DNA of 64,000 nt from assembly GCA_037102815.1 (NCBI GenBank), contig BTPP01000002.1, positions 5,084,001-5,148,000 of the forward strand. The letters are read 5' to 3'. The DNA is from Neurospora intermedia. Its lineage: Eukaryota; Ascomycota; Sordariomycetes; Sordariales; Sordariaceae. Position numbers and translations under genes: made by a program. Below, one piece after another: positions 23,450 to 34,446 of the stretch (the first letter of the stretch is position 1; each line of letters starts with the position of its first letter). Below the pieces are notes generated by a model. It was given only the letters and a program-made list of their open reading frames with translations. It had not been told where the DNA came from and searched no databases.

Positions 23450-24059
23450 TTTGCCGGCTTTGCTGCTGCTTTGCTGCTGAAGGAGGGGAGTTGACGGGTT
23501 ACGTTGTCAAGGACAAGAAGACGTGAACAAACACCAAAGTCGAACTTTTTTGGTCTGGCAATATCCGGCGGGTTGTGGGGTCAGTGCACGCCCAGCTGAG
23601 GTTTGGCGTTAGGGCACGTACTGAGCCTCATGTGGCTGAAGAGCGTCGTGGCTGAGTGGTCATGGTCCGCTCGGCACGTGACCCCCATTCTTTACACCCA
23701 GTGTTGCCCCCTGAACCGATCGAATGCTTACAGTACACTTACAGTACACTTGCAGTGACACTCACTTACCCCTAGACAATTATTCAGCTCTCGATCACTA
23801 AGATTTTAACCACGTCAACGCATCTCATCGTGGGAGGTCTTCATGAACCGGTCTATATTTACAGCTTAGAATGTTACAATGGACTGTCTGTTTTATGACT
23901 GATTTGCGAGCGGTGATAAGTATGCCCATCAGCTATCCACACCTACACGGCCTGCAAAGATCCCAACCGCGTCCTTCCAGTCTTCTTGCCAGATTTTGGG
24001 TATCTCATTGACTGCCCGCCGCGAAGCATTCGTGTTCCCACTTCTGCTTATCGGTCGAT
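23450..24059. other. Upstream region of rps17
   Basis: This 610-bp stretch lies between the rps17 start and the mrp51 stop. It should hold the rps17 promoter and the mrp51 terminator. A short tandem repeat at 23727-23760 is the only visible structure. No gene is supported. Confidence 0.6.
23727..23760. repeat. 11-bp tandem repeat upstream of rps17
   Basis: The unit CTTACAGTACA occurs twice in tandem, followed by a degenerate third copy (CTTGCAGTGACA). It is about 280-310 bp upstream of the rps17 start codon. A role as a promoter element is possible but is only inference from position. Confidence 0.6.
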
Positions 24060-25472
24060 TTACCGCAAACCATACCCAGACGAGCCCGACATGGTAGGTG
24101 ATGAGGGCGAGTCAGAGTTCTCGTACCTGCCCCTCAGCCTTGCAGCAGTCATAGGGATCTTCTTGAAAATCTTCTCCTGGCGCTTGGGGGCAGAGCCGAA
24201 GATGGGTTCACGAGCATCGCCAATCAATTCTTTGGCGATGAGAACATCCGTCGCCTTGGCATCACTAACAGTCAGCTGTACGCGGCCAGTCGAGTCAACC
24301 GTCGCCTTGTCAACGTTGACCCAGAGCTTGGCACCGCCCTCAATGCTGGGATCGAACTTGTCCATAACACTGTTGCCCCTCAGGTTGCTGTGGCTTGTGC
24401 CAAGTGGTCCATCGGCGACGAAGCCAGCGACACCAATCTTGGCATCATTTCCAAGACCTCCCTTGCGCGGCTTGAGCACTCTAGCCTGGACGGGCGGGTG
24501 GCTCTTCTGCGGACCGTAGATCGGGTGGTTGTTGAGGTAGGCCGCAGTACGGAGGTATGAGATACCGGCCGAGGGGTGGGTGATGGGAGGACCGCGTCCA
24601 CCGTACGGGCTGTCGGTTGCGCGCAGGTTGACCATCAAGGAGTGTTGGCGCGCTTCAGCAGCCTGAGGAGGCTTGAGTGGTGCAAGATCCAAGAACTGGC
24701 CGACCAAGTCGTAGAGCACCTGGTTATCGTTGCGCAGGCGGCGCAGGTACTCGGTCACCTCGTCGTCCGTGATAGACTCCGGCTTGAAAGGCTCCTGTGT
24801 CTCCGCAACCGCGTCACCCCTCAAAGCAGCCGTCTCTTGAAGCTCCCTGTTCGCGGCCTCCGTCTTCTGAGCCGCAATCTTCTTCTGGATGAATTTGCGG
24901 AATTCGGCGCGCTTGGGTCTGACGGTCTTGGCGAGGTACTCCTTGAACTCGCCGGGGGTCATGCCGGCCAGCCAAGGACCGCTGAACTTCCACCTCTTTT
25001 CGGCTTCTTGGATCTGCTCGTCTGGGCTGAAGGCAGTCACATCGGTGTCGGCCTCGAAGACGGACCGCTGAACGGGGCGGAAAAGTCGGGAGGGATCGCT
25101 GATTTCGGATGGTGTGCTGATCGGGATGTTCAGGGCTTGGAACTTCTTGAGCGTGAGGCCATGTTGGGTGCCGGAGGTGAAGTCGGTAATCTGTTCGAGC
25201 GAGTCCATCTCCTTGACCTTGACCATGGGATACGTGGTGCCGGTTGTTGACTTGAGGGGGAGCGGGCGCTTCAGACCCCAGTCTCCACGAGAGCGGGAGG
25301 ATTCAAAGGTGGTAAGGACCTGGTGAGTCGGGTATGCTTCGGTGGCCGAGGCTCTTTCGCTAATCATCTGAAGCTTGTTGCCGGGCGGAGGGGGGATCAC
25401 CGGAGGCAGCGAAAACATGCGCGAGGTACGGAGGAGCGCGCCTCCGGGCGACACACCCCGGGAGGAAGCCAT
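24060..25472 (-). CDS. mrp51: Mitochondrial small-subunit ribosomal protein Mrp51 (mS51)
   Basis: Fungal-specific protein of the mitochondrial small ribosomal subunit; yeast Mrp51 is also tied to translation of COX mRNAs. The product is 470 aa from one exon. The N-terminus VSPGGALLRTSRMFSLPPVIPPPP is the family hallmark, followed by YPTHQVLTTFESSRSRGDWGLKRPLP and DFTSGTQHGLTLKKF. The C-terminal half includes GVAGFVADGPLGTSHSNLRG and an Arg-rich end. A GTACGA donor-like site near 24127 leaves the extreme C-terminus slightly uncertain, although the frame is open to the stop. ATG at 25472 directly precedes the conserved N-terminal block. The tRNA-guanine transglycosylase gene lies upstream on the same strand. 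Confidence 0.9.
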   Translation of the reverse strand: MASSRGVSPGGALLRTSRMFSLPPVIPPPPGNKLQMISERASATEAYPTHQVLTTFESSRSRGDWGLKRPLPLKSTTGTTYPMVKVKEMDSLEQITDFTSGTQHGLTLKKFQALNIPISTPSEISDPSRLFRPVQRSVFEADTDVTAFSPDEQIQEAEKRWKFSGPWLAGMTPGEFKEYLAKTVRPKRAEFRKFIQKKIAAQKTEAANRELQETAALRGDAVAETQEPFKPESITDDEVTEYLRRLRNDNQVLYDLVGQFLDLAPLKPPQAAEARQHSLMVNLRATDSPYGGRGPPITHPSAGISYLRTAAYLNNHPIYGPQKSHPPVQARVLKPRKGGLGNDAKIGVAGFVADGPLGTSHSNLRGNSVMDKFDPSIEGGAKLWVNVDKATVDSTGRVQLTVSDAKATDVLIAKELIGDAREPIFGSAPKRQEKIFKKIPMTAARLRGRYENSDSPSSPTMSGSSGYGLR

Positions 25473-25883
25473 CGTGTATTCGAGGTGCCGTCGAGATGCC
25501 GGTGGCTTCGGTTGGCGGGCGTCGAGGTTCGGCGCGGCTCGTGGGGACGTTGATCGCCGTGATGGAGGACTTCAAGTCCGCGAAAATTCAAAGCTCGGAC
25601 GTTTCTGTTGCTGTCGCATACGCATATTGGCGCATTGGCGCATTGGCCAGGCGGGCCGGGTTGCTGGGCCGGTACGAGCGGGGCCGTAGGATAGAGTGAG
25701 GCCAAGCAATCACCATCTAAAGCCCTAACCCTGAATCTTCAAATGCATATACAACAGTAGTTCAGTTGTAAACTCAGCCAGCAGGTAACTACACATGCAC
25801 CTTTGCTTGTAGACATTCACTCGTGATGCGGGCAAGCAACAAGATGGAAAGTATGGAGAGTTTGAACCAAGCTCCAAGCGGCC
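25473..25883. other. Short intergenic region between mrp51 and the transglycosylase gene
   Basis: These 411 bp sit between two minus-strand genes and should carry the mrp51 promoter and the upstream gene's 3' end. I see no other feature. Open frames over it run out of mrp51 antisense and are not credible genes. Confidence 0.6.
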
Positions 25884-27374
25884 TCAGCTTTCAAACAAGT
25901 CAATACCTACGTTCTTCAGAGCGTTTACAGCCCACGACGGGTAGCTCTTTCTATCTGGGTACAAGTTGTTGAAGAACTCCTTGACAAAGGCCGGGAACTT
26001 GTCGGCAATGATAGCGTCCCTGGCACCTCCCATGAGATGCAGCTGATACCACACGTTGTGTATGGTCAGCAGATGTGCTGCCACCGTCTCCTTGGCCGAG
26101 TTGTGGTGCACAAACGCCCTTGTGATGCCAATGGCTCCCTCTTGGTCGACAGGCCTGCAGCATGGGCACCCACAACCGTCCTCAATCGGGCCAAAGTCCT
26201 TGGCATATTGTTCCTTCTTCATGTTGAGCACACCGTGCTTCGTGATGGCATTGCCAAACCGCGCCGTACGTGTGGGCCAGACGCAATCGAACATATCGGC
26301 CCCCAAAGCAACGCTGACGACCAAGTCTTCGGGGTAGCCAATACCCATAACATAGCGAGGCTTCAAGTCGGGAAGAAGCTCTGTGCATGTAGCCACAACG
26401 TTGCAGAAATCATCCTTGGCCTCACCACCACTGAGACCTCCGATGGCGATGCCTGGGGTGTCGCGAGCCACCATCTCGTGGCAGCATTCCCTGCGCATCT
26501 CCAGGTCCAAACCACCCTGGATAATACAAAACAGATTCTGGCGGTCGGGATTCTTGTGAGCTTTTATGCAGCGATCCAGCCAGCGTACACTGCGCTCCAT
26601 GGCCTCGCGCATACGCGCCTTGTCCGGGTGGGTGGTCACCAAGACGTCATCAAGCTGCATCATGATGTCGGATCCAATCGAGTTTTGAAGGCTCATTGAG
26701 TGTTCGGGGGTGAGGAGCATGGGCGATCCATCGTGGGGAGAGAGGAAGCGAACTCCTGCTTCGGTAACCTTGGCGAGCTTGAGGAGAGATACCATTTGGA
26801 AACTGGAAGAGAAGCCGGGTCAGCGATGCGCCAGCACTCGTGTGCATTGGTTATGACAAGGGCGCATACCCTCCACTGTCTGTCAACAGGTTGTGCTTCC
26901 AGCCCTGAAGTTTGTGAGCGCCGCCAACGGCATCAAGGACCTCTTGGCCAGGCTTTAATCCTAGATGGTAAGTGTTGTTGAGACAAAGGCGGCATCCTGT
27001 AGCCTCAAGCTGCTCCGGGGTGATGCCCTTGAGGGAAGCCTGAGTAGCCACAGGCATGAAGATGGGGAGGTTGACGGGTCCATGAGGAAGAGTCAGGATG
27101 GAAGCGCGAGCCCTTGTTGTCTAGGTTCAACGCGTGTGTTAACGTTAGTGACGGACATCCATTGCGGTTCGTTTGGCGATTGCGACAGCTGTGCGATGGA
27201 TGCGGAACCGGATCCTGATCCCACTTATACGGACGAGACTTGATATCCAGCTGCTGTATGGAGACCTGATTCCCAGCCTTCGGGTTCCAGAACAACAGAC
27301 GATCTTCCACTTACGGAGCATTTGGCAACCAGCTCAAAAGTGAGCGCAGCCGAAGAAGCCTTGTTTGAAGCCAT
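25884..27374 (-). CDS. Queuine tRNA-ribosyltransferase, catalytic subunit (QTRT1/TGT)
   Basis: Exchanges guanine-34 for queuine in tRNAs with GUN anticodons. Exons are 27374-27315, 27120-26870 and 26802-25884, giving 409 aa, close to eukaryotic QTRT1 length. Visible motifs: [22 protein letters not shown] and [10 protein letters not shown] in exon 2; LLTDSGG|FQMVSL across intron 2, with the general acid Asp near residue 101; GGLSGGE; and [13 protein letters not shown] with the nucleophile Asp near residue 276. The zinc site is CxCxxC at about 314-319 (DGCGCPCC) with a His in LLTIHN. Intron 1 (27121-27314) is long for this window at 194 bp; intron 2 is 67 bp (26803-26869). About eight extra residues follow the zinc cysteines compared with the human protein. 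By family knowledge the active enzyme is a heterodimer with QTRT2, which is not in this window. It is divergent from the 2EXR gene. Confidence 0.95.
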
Positions 27375-29185
27375 CCTTTGGACAATCGACATTCTCCGCA
27401 GCGAAGAGGAGAAAGCAAAAAGGCAGGCAGCTCAGGTCCCTCACAAGGTGACTGGGAATGCAGAGAACTGTTTGGGGCCTGCACGCATGCACATCAATTG
27501 GAGAAAAAACATGGACCCTCAGCTTGACCCCACACTTGACAAGTCGACCCGTCTGAAGCATGCGCTTCCCTTGGCGGGCCTGGCGGGCCTGGCGGGCCTG
27601 GCGGGTTGGCGGGGCATCTCCAAGACACTTCAGCTCCGTTCAGGGTCCAGGCCTGCCTGCTCTACCCGATCCCAGCGCTGATTCTGCGCTAGAGGAGAGT
27701 GCTCCACCTTCCGATTTTGCGACGTAGGCATCACGGGAAGGTGCTCGGAATTTGGGAGCCCCTGGACATTTCCTATCCATCATCGAGCATATTATCTCAT
27801 GAAAGTGCAAACGATGGGGGTCGCTAAGTGTTCACTTTGTACTTAGTGTTTGCACTTGGGTATTTGGTGCACAACTACATGGAACACCTCCTATGTATAT
27901 ACATAGCTTGTAACTACCAAGGGGCTGCTGATTATACATGTAACCTAAAAGAGGAGTGGGCTTTAGAGCCCCGGTAACTGGGTATAAGTGTTCTCCCCAT
28001 CAGAATCAAACTCCTGTATATGCAAATCCCCGCTGAAGTCATTGCACTTTGCTTGCACTTTAGGAGGGAGGCATTTTCAGGGGTCGATATTTTTAAGTAT
28101 TTACGAGATCCAGTCAGACAACTTCCGTTTCTTGGCATTTTCAACTGTCATACGACTTTGGACCAAGCACATTCCGACTTTTTGCTGATTTTTTTTTCCA
28201 ACGGACATAGCAATTCACCTCACCCTGCCGTGTGTGCGCTAGACTCGACGCAAAGATGCAATTCCGTTATCCACGGCAATGGAACTCTTTTCTTTCCCTC
28301 TGTCACGGTTGCATTGTAGGGACGGCGACGCACGGCAGCCCAGGATATCTTCACCCCAATGAACCGATAAGTACCTTGTCCTATGTTGTCATTTTATACC
28401 AGCCAACGTCTGGTTAAAGACCAAGACCATCATACCCAAAGTCGGGAGATCTTCCCTGAAAGTCTGGGTTGGCCAGTTGACCAGCAATGGGCGGCGATGA
28501 TGTGTTTTATCGCTGATCCGTGCGGCGCGTTACCCTTTCGGTTCCTCGTTTACACATGGAACTTCGGGTCATCAAAGGAAGTCATTGTGCCAATGACGAC
28601 GGTCCGGGCATTCCATTGTTGGGCCGTCCAGACTCCCAGACCGTCACAGCGCAGGGCCTCAGCTCGTTCAAGTGCGAATTGGCTGCGGCATACCAAACGA
28701 CATGACAATTGAAAACGGTCTATAATAGTCAAACACCCATTGCTGTCTAGGCTCGGACTGCCCGTGTCATTCCTTTGCTCGCTCCTTCATTACTCCAGCC
28801 AAGGCTGCCTTCATGCCCAACCCTGGCGATATCCATTGACTCCAAGCACTAAGGGTATTGGCGAGAATGCACCGGCTTTAATCCCCACTAAACCTTATTC
28901 TAGAACGCAAACGGTTTTGTTTCGATGGTGTGTTGTTAACTCAGGGTTGGTTTCGAGTCCCATGCTCGTCATATCTTCCTTGGGTTGACGCGGTTCTATT
29001 GTACTCTCATTATAACCTCCCGTCTCCCCTCTTTCTTCTTTCTATCTTCGAATTCTCGTCTCTCTATCCTCTAATACTCATCACTTCCACAAGCTTCGTC
29101 ATACCACACTCCTCAGTGATGCAATAAAACAAGTCTTGTAACAGACAAATAAACCTCATATCCAACCTGAGTCACAAAAATCGCC
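27375..29185. other. Divergent intergenic region between the transglycosylase and 2EXR genes
   Basis: This 1.8-kb stretch contains a four-copy 9-bp GC-rich repeat at 27573-27608 and otherwise unremarkable sequence. Frames of up to about 110 codons overlap on both strands and match nothing I recognise. The last about 200 bases before 29186 are C/T-rich, like a fungal 5' leader. No gene is supported. Confidence 0.55.
27573..27608. repeat. Four-copy 9-bp GC-rich repeat
   Basis: GGCGGGCCT occurs three times in tandem, followed by GGCGGGTTG. It lies about 200 bp upstream of the transglycosylase start codon and on the plus strand reads as Gly-Leu-Ala repeats. A promoter role would be inference only. 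Confidence 0.75.
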
Positions 29186-30184
29186 ATGGACGAAATCACT
29201 CCCACCACCCCCCAGACTTTCACCCTCTTCCCCCTCCTCCCTACCGAGCTCCGTCTCGCCATCTGGCAAGCCTCTTGCCACTCTCGCATCCTTGAAATCC
29301 ACTACTGCCCCTCCCAAGACCGGTGTTTCACCCCTTCGAAGCCGCCCGTCATTCTCTCCGTCTGCCGAGAATCCCGTCAGGAAGCGCTTTCGCGCATCTA
29401 CGCCAAAGCCTTTGGCACGCGCACCCACCCATCCGGATCCATCTACTTTGCGCCAGACCTAGACATCCTCTACATCCCGCGGTACTACGAAGAGGAAGGG
29501 GACTTCCATCATCATCACCAGAAAGGGAAAGCAGCACGCGGCGAGCAAGAAAAGGAAAGGACGAGGAGGATCATGTCCATGGGCTACAGCGAGACGGCAC
29601 GCGATTTTGATCGGTACGTCCTCAATACCACGGAGCTGGTGAAGAATCTGGCCATCGATCATGTCCGACCGGAGATCAGGAGGCCGTGGGAGACGTACAG
29701 CAAGTTTTGTCTGATCAGGAGCTTTCCGAGGTTGGAGAGGGCGTTTTTGATTTTGGATAATACCACTACTACCACATCATCGACCACCACCACCACCGCC
29801 GCGGCAACGACGACCATTTCCATGGGTGACAACGGGGTAGTAGAAGGAGAGGAAGACGGGGACGATGATGAGGATCAAATCGAGTTTATCGACCCCACCG
29901 AAAGCAAGGAAGAAATCACGCGGTTGATGGAGAACGTGAGCGCTTCATTCTCTCATGAGGTTGGGGTGGGGGTTATTACTCGGTTCGAGGAGAGTGGCAG
30001 TGGAGGGAGGAGTAACGATCATATGGCCCAGCAACCACGTCTTGATTGCTGCTTGAATCATGCACCAGGTGGGCGCGGCGGTGATGACCTGGCTCTGATA
30101 CCGAAGACTAAGGTTCATCACCATCATCCTAGTCATCATGCCCCGTGGCAGAGTCATACGTCGTCTTTTGTGGCTTGTGTGTGA
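29186..30184 (+). CDS. 2EXR-domain protein of unknown function
   Basis: A 332-aa, single-exon protein with a 2EXR-type domain at the N-terminus: FTLFPLLPTELRLAIWQAS near residues 12-30, then PVILSVCRESRQEAL and IYFAPDLDILYIPRY. These motifs define a large fungal family whose function is not known. The rest is low in complexity: a Thr/Ala run (about 192-210), an acidic block EEDGDDDEDQ and a His-rich tail (HHHHPSHHAPW). Start choice is firm because the ATG lies in context CGCCATGG directly ahead of the domain. It is convergent with the GPI-protein gene and divergent from the transglycosylase gene. Confidence 0.82.
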   Translation: MDEITPTTPQTFTLFPLLPTELRLAIWQASCHSRILEIHYCPSQDRCFTPSKPPVILSVCRESRQEALSRIYAKAFGTRTHPSGSIYFAPDLDILYIPRYYEEEGDFHHHHQKGKAARGEQEKERTRRIMSMGYSETARDFDRYVLNTTELVKNLAIDHVRPEIRRPWETYSKFCLIRSFPRLERAFLILDNTTTTTSSTTTTTAAATTTISMGDNGVVEGEEDGDDDEDQIEFIDPTESKEEITRLMENVSASFSHEVGVGVITRFEESGSGGRSNDHMAQQPRLDCCLNHAPGGRGGDDLALIPKTKVHHHHPSHHAPWQSHTSSFVACV

Positions 30185-31108
30185 ACTTGGGATCTGCGAG
30201 TGAGAAGGATGAAGGAGGGAGTAATGCGTTATGAATGGTACTATACGACTATGGGTAATGAGCGAAAGCGGTGTTTCAGGATTTCTCTTTTTCCTCATTT
30301 TGGGCGTCTGGTCAATAATCACAATGCATTTCAATGGTTGATTACATACAAGTTTTTGACGGACACTCCAAACTGCACAGGTCTCCACCGATTGAGAGGT
30401 GCCAACCAAAGAAAAAGACTCACATCTGACTTTATATTAGGGTCATTAGAATCGATCGTGATCTGACCGCCAGTCTCATGGGGCCGCAAAACCTTGGGAT
30501 ATATTACATGCATCGGGGAACGAAGTGTTCACTTGCCATAATTATCTTTTTCTTCTACCTAATCTTCCTCAAACCATCACCCACATGGCCCGTATGGTAC
30601 GCTACGGTACCTACGTACAAATCCGCCTTTCATCTCATCCCACTGTATTTTGTCCTTTGACTGGGCCTGAAAATAGTGAGCGCGTTCTTTGCATTTGTCT
30701 TTTTCGTTGGCACTTACTTTCGAACAAAATCCTTTTTGTCTTGACTGTTTATTTCCAAAAGCAGATCATCGTCATGTTCGGATATTTGCGTGATGATTAC
30801 CAAACGGGATCTTAGATCAGAGAGATATTTTGAGTTCCATTCATCAGGGTAAGTAGTAGCATACCACATCTGTCCCATTTTCATCGAACATATTCTGGTT
30901 CTTCAAATCAGTATCACATTGAATCATCTTCGTTGTTCAACCTGACTTCAACGCCGGACTCTTTGAAAAGAAGTCCATCAAAAAACGTCATTCATTCCAA
31001 CCATCATATAGGCCGCCCAACTCCATCCAACCATTCCAAAACCTCATTATCATTATTCACATGACGCTTTTTTTTTCTGGCCAAATCTTGAACCCCATTA
31101 ACCATCCA
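30185..31108. other. Convergent intergenic region after the 2EXR gene
   Basis: This 924-bp stretch holds the 3' ends of the 2EXR gene and the facing GPI-protein gene. Short frames only; no gene, RNA or repeat that I can support. Confidence 0.6.
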
Positions 31109-32261
31109 TCAAATCATAACAAACCACCCAGCAACCGCAACCAACCCATTGACAACCCAGGCAGCCACTCCTCCCAGCGGCTGCTGAACCATAACTCCCG
31201 CCGCCGCACTCGACGTGCTCGACGTAACGGCTGGCGCCTCCGTCTCCACGACCCTCGTCTGCGTGGCAGTCGACGCAACTGGATCGCTGGCAGCGGTGCC
31301 GCCGGCGGTAGGCAATCCAAAGGCAGGGCGGGTAGTAGTCACGGTAAAGCCGCCATCGTCATCGCTAGTGGTCGTGGAGGCTTGGCCGGAGAGAGAGGAC
31401 ACGGCGCCGGCGCCAGCGCCGACAGCGCAGACGGATTCGAGTGCTTGGATCACTACACCATGAAAAATGTTAGTTATCGCAATAGGGTAGGTATGAAGGT
31501 GGTTCACAGCATAGTTGGGTTGGGGTAGGTTACGTACCAGTGACATCTTGCGGGGAGTTCCGCCGTGCCCAGGGCAGACAGCTACTAGCCAACTCCTCCA
31601 CTTGGGTGACGGCCTTGCCTGACGTGTCGTGGCATAGGCAGGAGACGATCTCGTCCTCGCTGTCGCCGTTAGCGCAGCGGCTGGCGATGGAGACCACGGA
31701 AGCGCAAGCTGCGGGCACCGAGGCCGCGGATGTGATGGTGGCACGGCTGGTGGTGATGAAGCCGATGGTGGTGGGTGGCTGCGTTGTTGTTGCTGTTGAT
31801 GGTGCGGCTGCGGCGGCTCCGCATGAGTATCCGGCGCAGAAGGTGTAGACGTCGCCGTACACTGAGCAGCAAAAGATGTTAGTATAGGGTACTTACTAGT
31901 TTGTGAGAACAGGGAGAACGAAATGTTTCATACCCGAACCCAAGGATGGGTTTTGGAGCGCAGTGTTGATGTAAGCGGCGCAGCTCGAGTACTGCGGGTC
32001 CAGTTCTGACTGACCCTGGCAGCAAACACATGCCGCCTGGGACGCCTCGGGGATGTTGTCGGCGAGGGATCCGGCAGCGGAACAGGACAGCACTAGGGAG
32101 CTGACGGAGGTACAGGCTTGGTATCCGGCATCCGTTGTCGCGGCCGCGTTGACGGCGTTGTTCGCTGCAAGGGCGTTGAGATGGCCGTGGAACTGGAAGC
32201 CGGCGGCGGCCGTGGCACTACCGACCAGGATGAGAGGCGAAAGGTACTTCTTGGGAGCCAT
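31109..32261 (-). CDS. Secreted cysteine-rich protein, probably GPI-anchored
   Basis: Not assigned to a named family. Exons are 32261-31934, 31861-31538 and 31452-31109 (introns 72 and 85 bp), giving 331 aa. A short signal-like N-terminus (KKYLSPLILVGSATAAAG) is followed by a cysteine module at about 49-96 (CTSVSSLVLSC, then ACVCCQ, then SSCAAYI). After VYTFCAGYSCG comes a second module at about 148-220 of the same layout (CASVVSIASRC, SCLCHD, SSCLPW). A Ser/Thr-rich stalk leads to a hydrophobic C-terminus (VAAWVVNGLVAVAGWFVMI) preceded by small residues, which fits a GPI signal. I infer a cell-wall or membrane-surface protein. It is divergent from hda-4. CFEM proteins were considered, but the eight-cysteine CFEM spacing does not fit. 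Confidence 0.8.
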
Positions 32262-34446
32262 TGTTCAGGATCGTTTCGTTTGGCTTAGGGTTGTGTCACG
32301 GCGGGAAGAAGATTCTGGGATAACACGACAGGAACCGAAAAGACACAACGGACACGAAAGACGACGGGGCCATGGCGATGATATAACTTTTGGATATCAT
32401 TCCTCTAGCGCTTACTGCGTAGGCTGAATGTAACGACAGGGCTGAATCACTTTGAGGCATCAGACCAACATGTCGACTGAGCCATGCTAAGTCGGGATCC
32501 AGGACCCTGGGATCGGCCAGAGATGGCTAGACTATTGATGTGGCGCTAAGCTAATGCGGGAGTGTGAAGCCGTTAGGCAGGGATCGAGAACAAATAAGAC
32601 CTGGGGCTGGGTCGTTCGACAAAGTGAGACTTTTTCGGTGATCCGGATTGACTGAAGAGAAAGCTGATCCATGTTCCCATGGGGAAGAGAAAAAGAAAAT
32701 AATCAGCTCTGAGACACATTTCTGTAGAGAGTTGTGACTGCGTAAATCAAGACAACTACTCTTGCCATCACTCAAGCACTATTACACACATAATCCGCAT
32801 TTTGTCTGTGGCTTCAATTGTAAAAAAAAAAAAAAAAAAAAAAGTATATGAGACACTTCAGTTGTGAGCTCGCAAAGGTCTCTAAAAGGGGAAGGACGCC
32901 CTGGCTGACATGTTGTTTGGCTGTCATGCAATGTTGCCCAAGTGGCAGCTCGTATGCACCACAGCGGACGGAACTGGGGCTGAATCACTCAGACCGTCAC
33001 ACTCGTGTTGGCTGTTGACTATTCGGATGACCGGCCGACTTGGCCTAGACAGGGGACGAAAAGCCAACTGTACAACGAAGAACACCACTACCACAATCAA
33101 TGTACAGCCAAGTGTGCTCGCTTGAATTATCTGGACGAGGCTGAAGGCCTTCCGGCTGTCATCTACATACCATCGTCAGTCAGCAAATACAGGCTAATTA
33201 ACGGCAAACAAGGATGAATGAATTCTGCATGCTGCCGTGGCTCCATTGTGCTGTTGACTGCTCAAGCTTTCGGATGACGATGCTGTCGTTTGTTGAACGG
33301 CCCGGCCCGTTTCGGAATGGATTGCGAAGGGACAGGCCTTGTGAGGAAACAAACTGCTAACAGATGGGCCATCTTGTCTGACCCAGAAGAAAAACAAATA
33401 TCATGGGAGGAATGAGGTCTGGTGTTGCACCAAGTTCAAAGAAAGCATGAGGGCATCCACACTTGAACAACAAGCGCGCGGCAAGCGGCATATGGAACTG
33501 AATTGTGCCAAAGCGCCAAGCAGGGGCACAGTGAGTTGATGTCCACTCCTGGAGGGCGGGAGTGGCACGTGCACTGCAGTGAGTTTACTGCTCTTATCTT
33601 ATCTTCTCATCACGTGCTGTTGGAGCAAAAGAGAGCTACCTCTAAGCTCAGGACGGAGCGGAGCTGCTTGCTTGAGGCCGGCTGCAACCACTTTATCATC
33701 CCGCTTAAATTGACTGACTGACCCCTTCAGCTCCGAGTCCCCTATGACGTCCAACGCGCGTGACGCGCCACTTACACTACTCCCCCAACTTGCCCGACGC
33801 CCAGACTAACAAGGAGGAGAAGCGAGGCGAGCGAGGCTCATCACTCAGGGAACCAGGACCCCAAAGGCCGAGATGAGATGGGAGATTACGCTCGCCCCAG
33901 TTCATCTCTCAAGAACCCGAAGCTCTGGACCACCAAAGGTCCCCGGCGTCCCGATGACTCCCTCCATCTCTTCCGGCACAAATGATCTGAGATGAGCGTG
34001 TCTCTGAGTCGTCTTTGCCGCGGATTGTCATCGAATTGGATTACCGTCTTGTATCTCTCTTTATCTCCTTTTCTTTTTTTTTTTTTTTTTTTTTTCATCT
34101 GCCATCCTCAACATCATTCTGCGATAGCCACAAATCGATAAACCCCTTTCTCTCGTTGGAACCCTCTTGTTTTTGTTTACTGAGTTCTGCCTTGGCGTTC
34201 CATCATTGTGACCCCCAGTTCATACTTGACTCTTTAGTTCCGTTTACCCCTTTGTGTCGGTTGCTGATTGATTCCATTCTCACGACGGAGGCACAGTATC
34301 CGGACTTCAGGTTCCTTACTTGAGGCAGGGCCGTCCTTGTGCATCTTCAGGAAGCAGCTTTCATCCGAACTCCTTCCTCCCATCCAGAGCCAGGCACCAA
34401 CCGACCCCTCCTCCTGATAAACGCCGGTACCGTGACCACAGTGACA
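32262..34446. other. Divergent intergenic region between the GPI-protein gene and hda-4
   Basis: This 2.2-kb gap should contain both promoters and a long hda-4 leader. It has an A run of about 22 bases near 32822 and a T run of 22 at 34074-34095. From about 34050 to 34330 the plus strand is C/T-rich, as expected of a leader. No gene is supported. Confidence 0.6.
34074..34095. repeat. 22-bp T homopolymer in the hda-4 upstream region
   Basis: An uninterrupted T run on the plus strand about 350 bp upstream of the hda-4 ATG. Poly(dA:dT) tracts in fungi often mark nucleosome-poor promoters; that role is inferred here. Confidence 0.85.

Noticed and set aside
27322-27681. A 119-codon frame beginning inside transglycosylase exon 1
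   Set aside because: It lies antisense to exon 1, begins at a non-standard position, and its Gly-Leu-Ala part is the 9-bp GC repeat.
28930-28970. A possible tRNA box B (GGTTTCGAGTCCC)
   Set aside because: No box A or acceptor stem is found at the right distance, and the arms do not pair.
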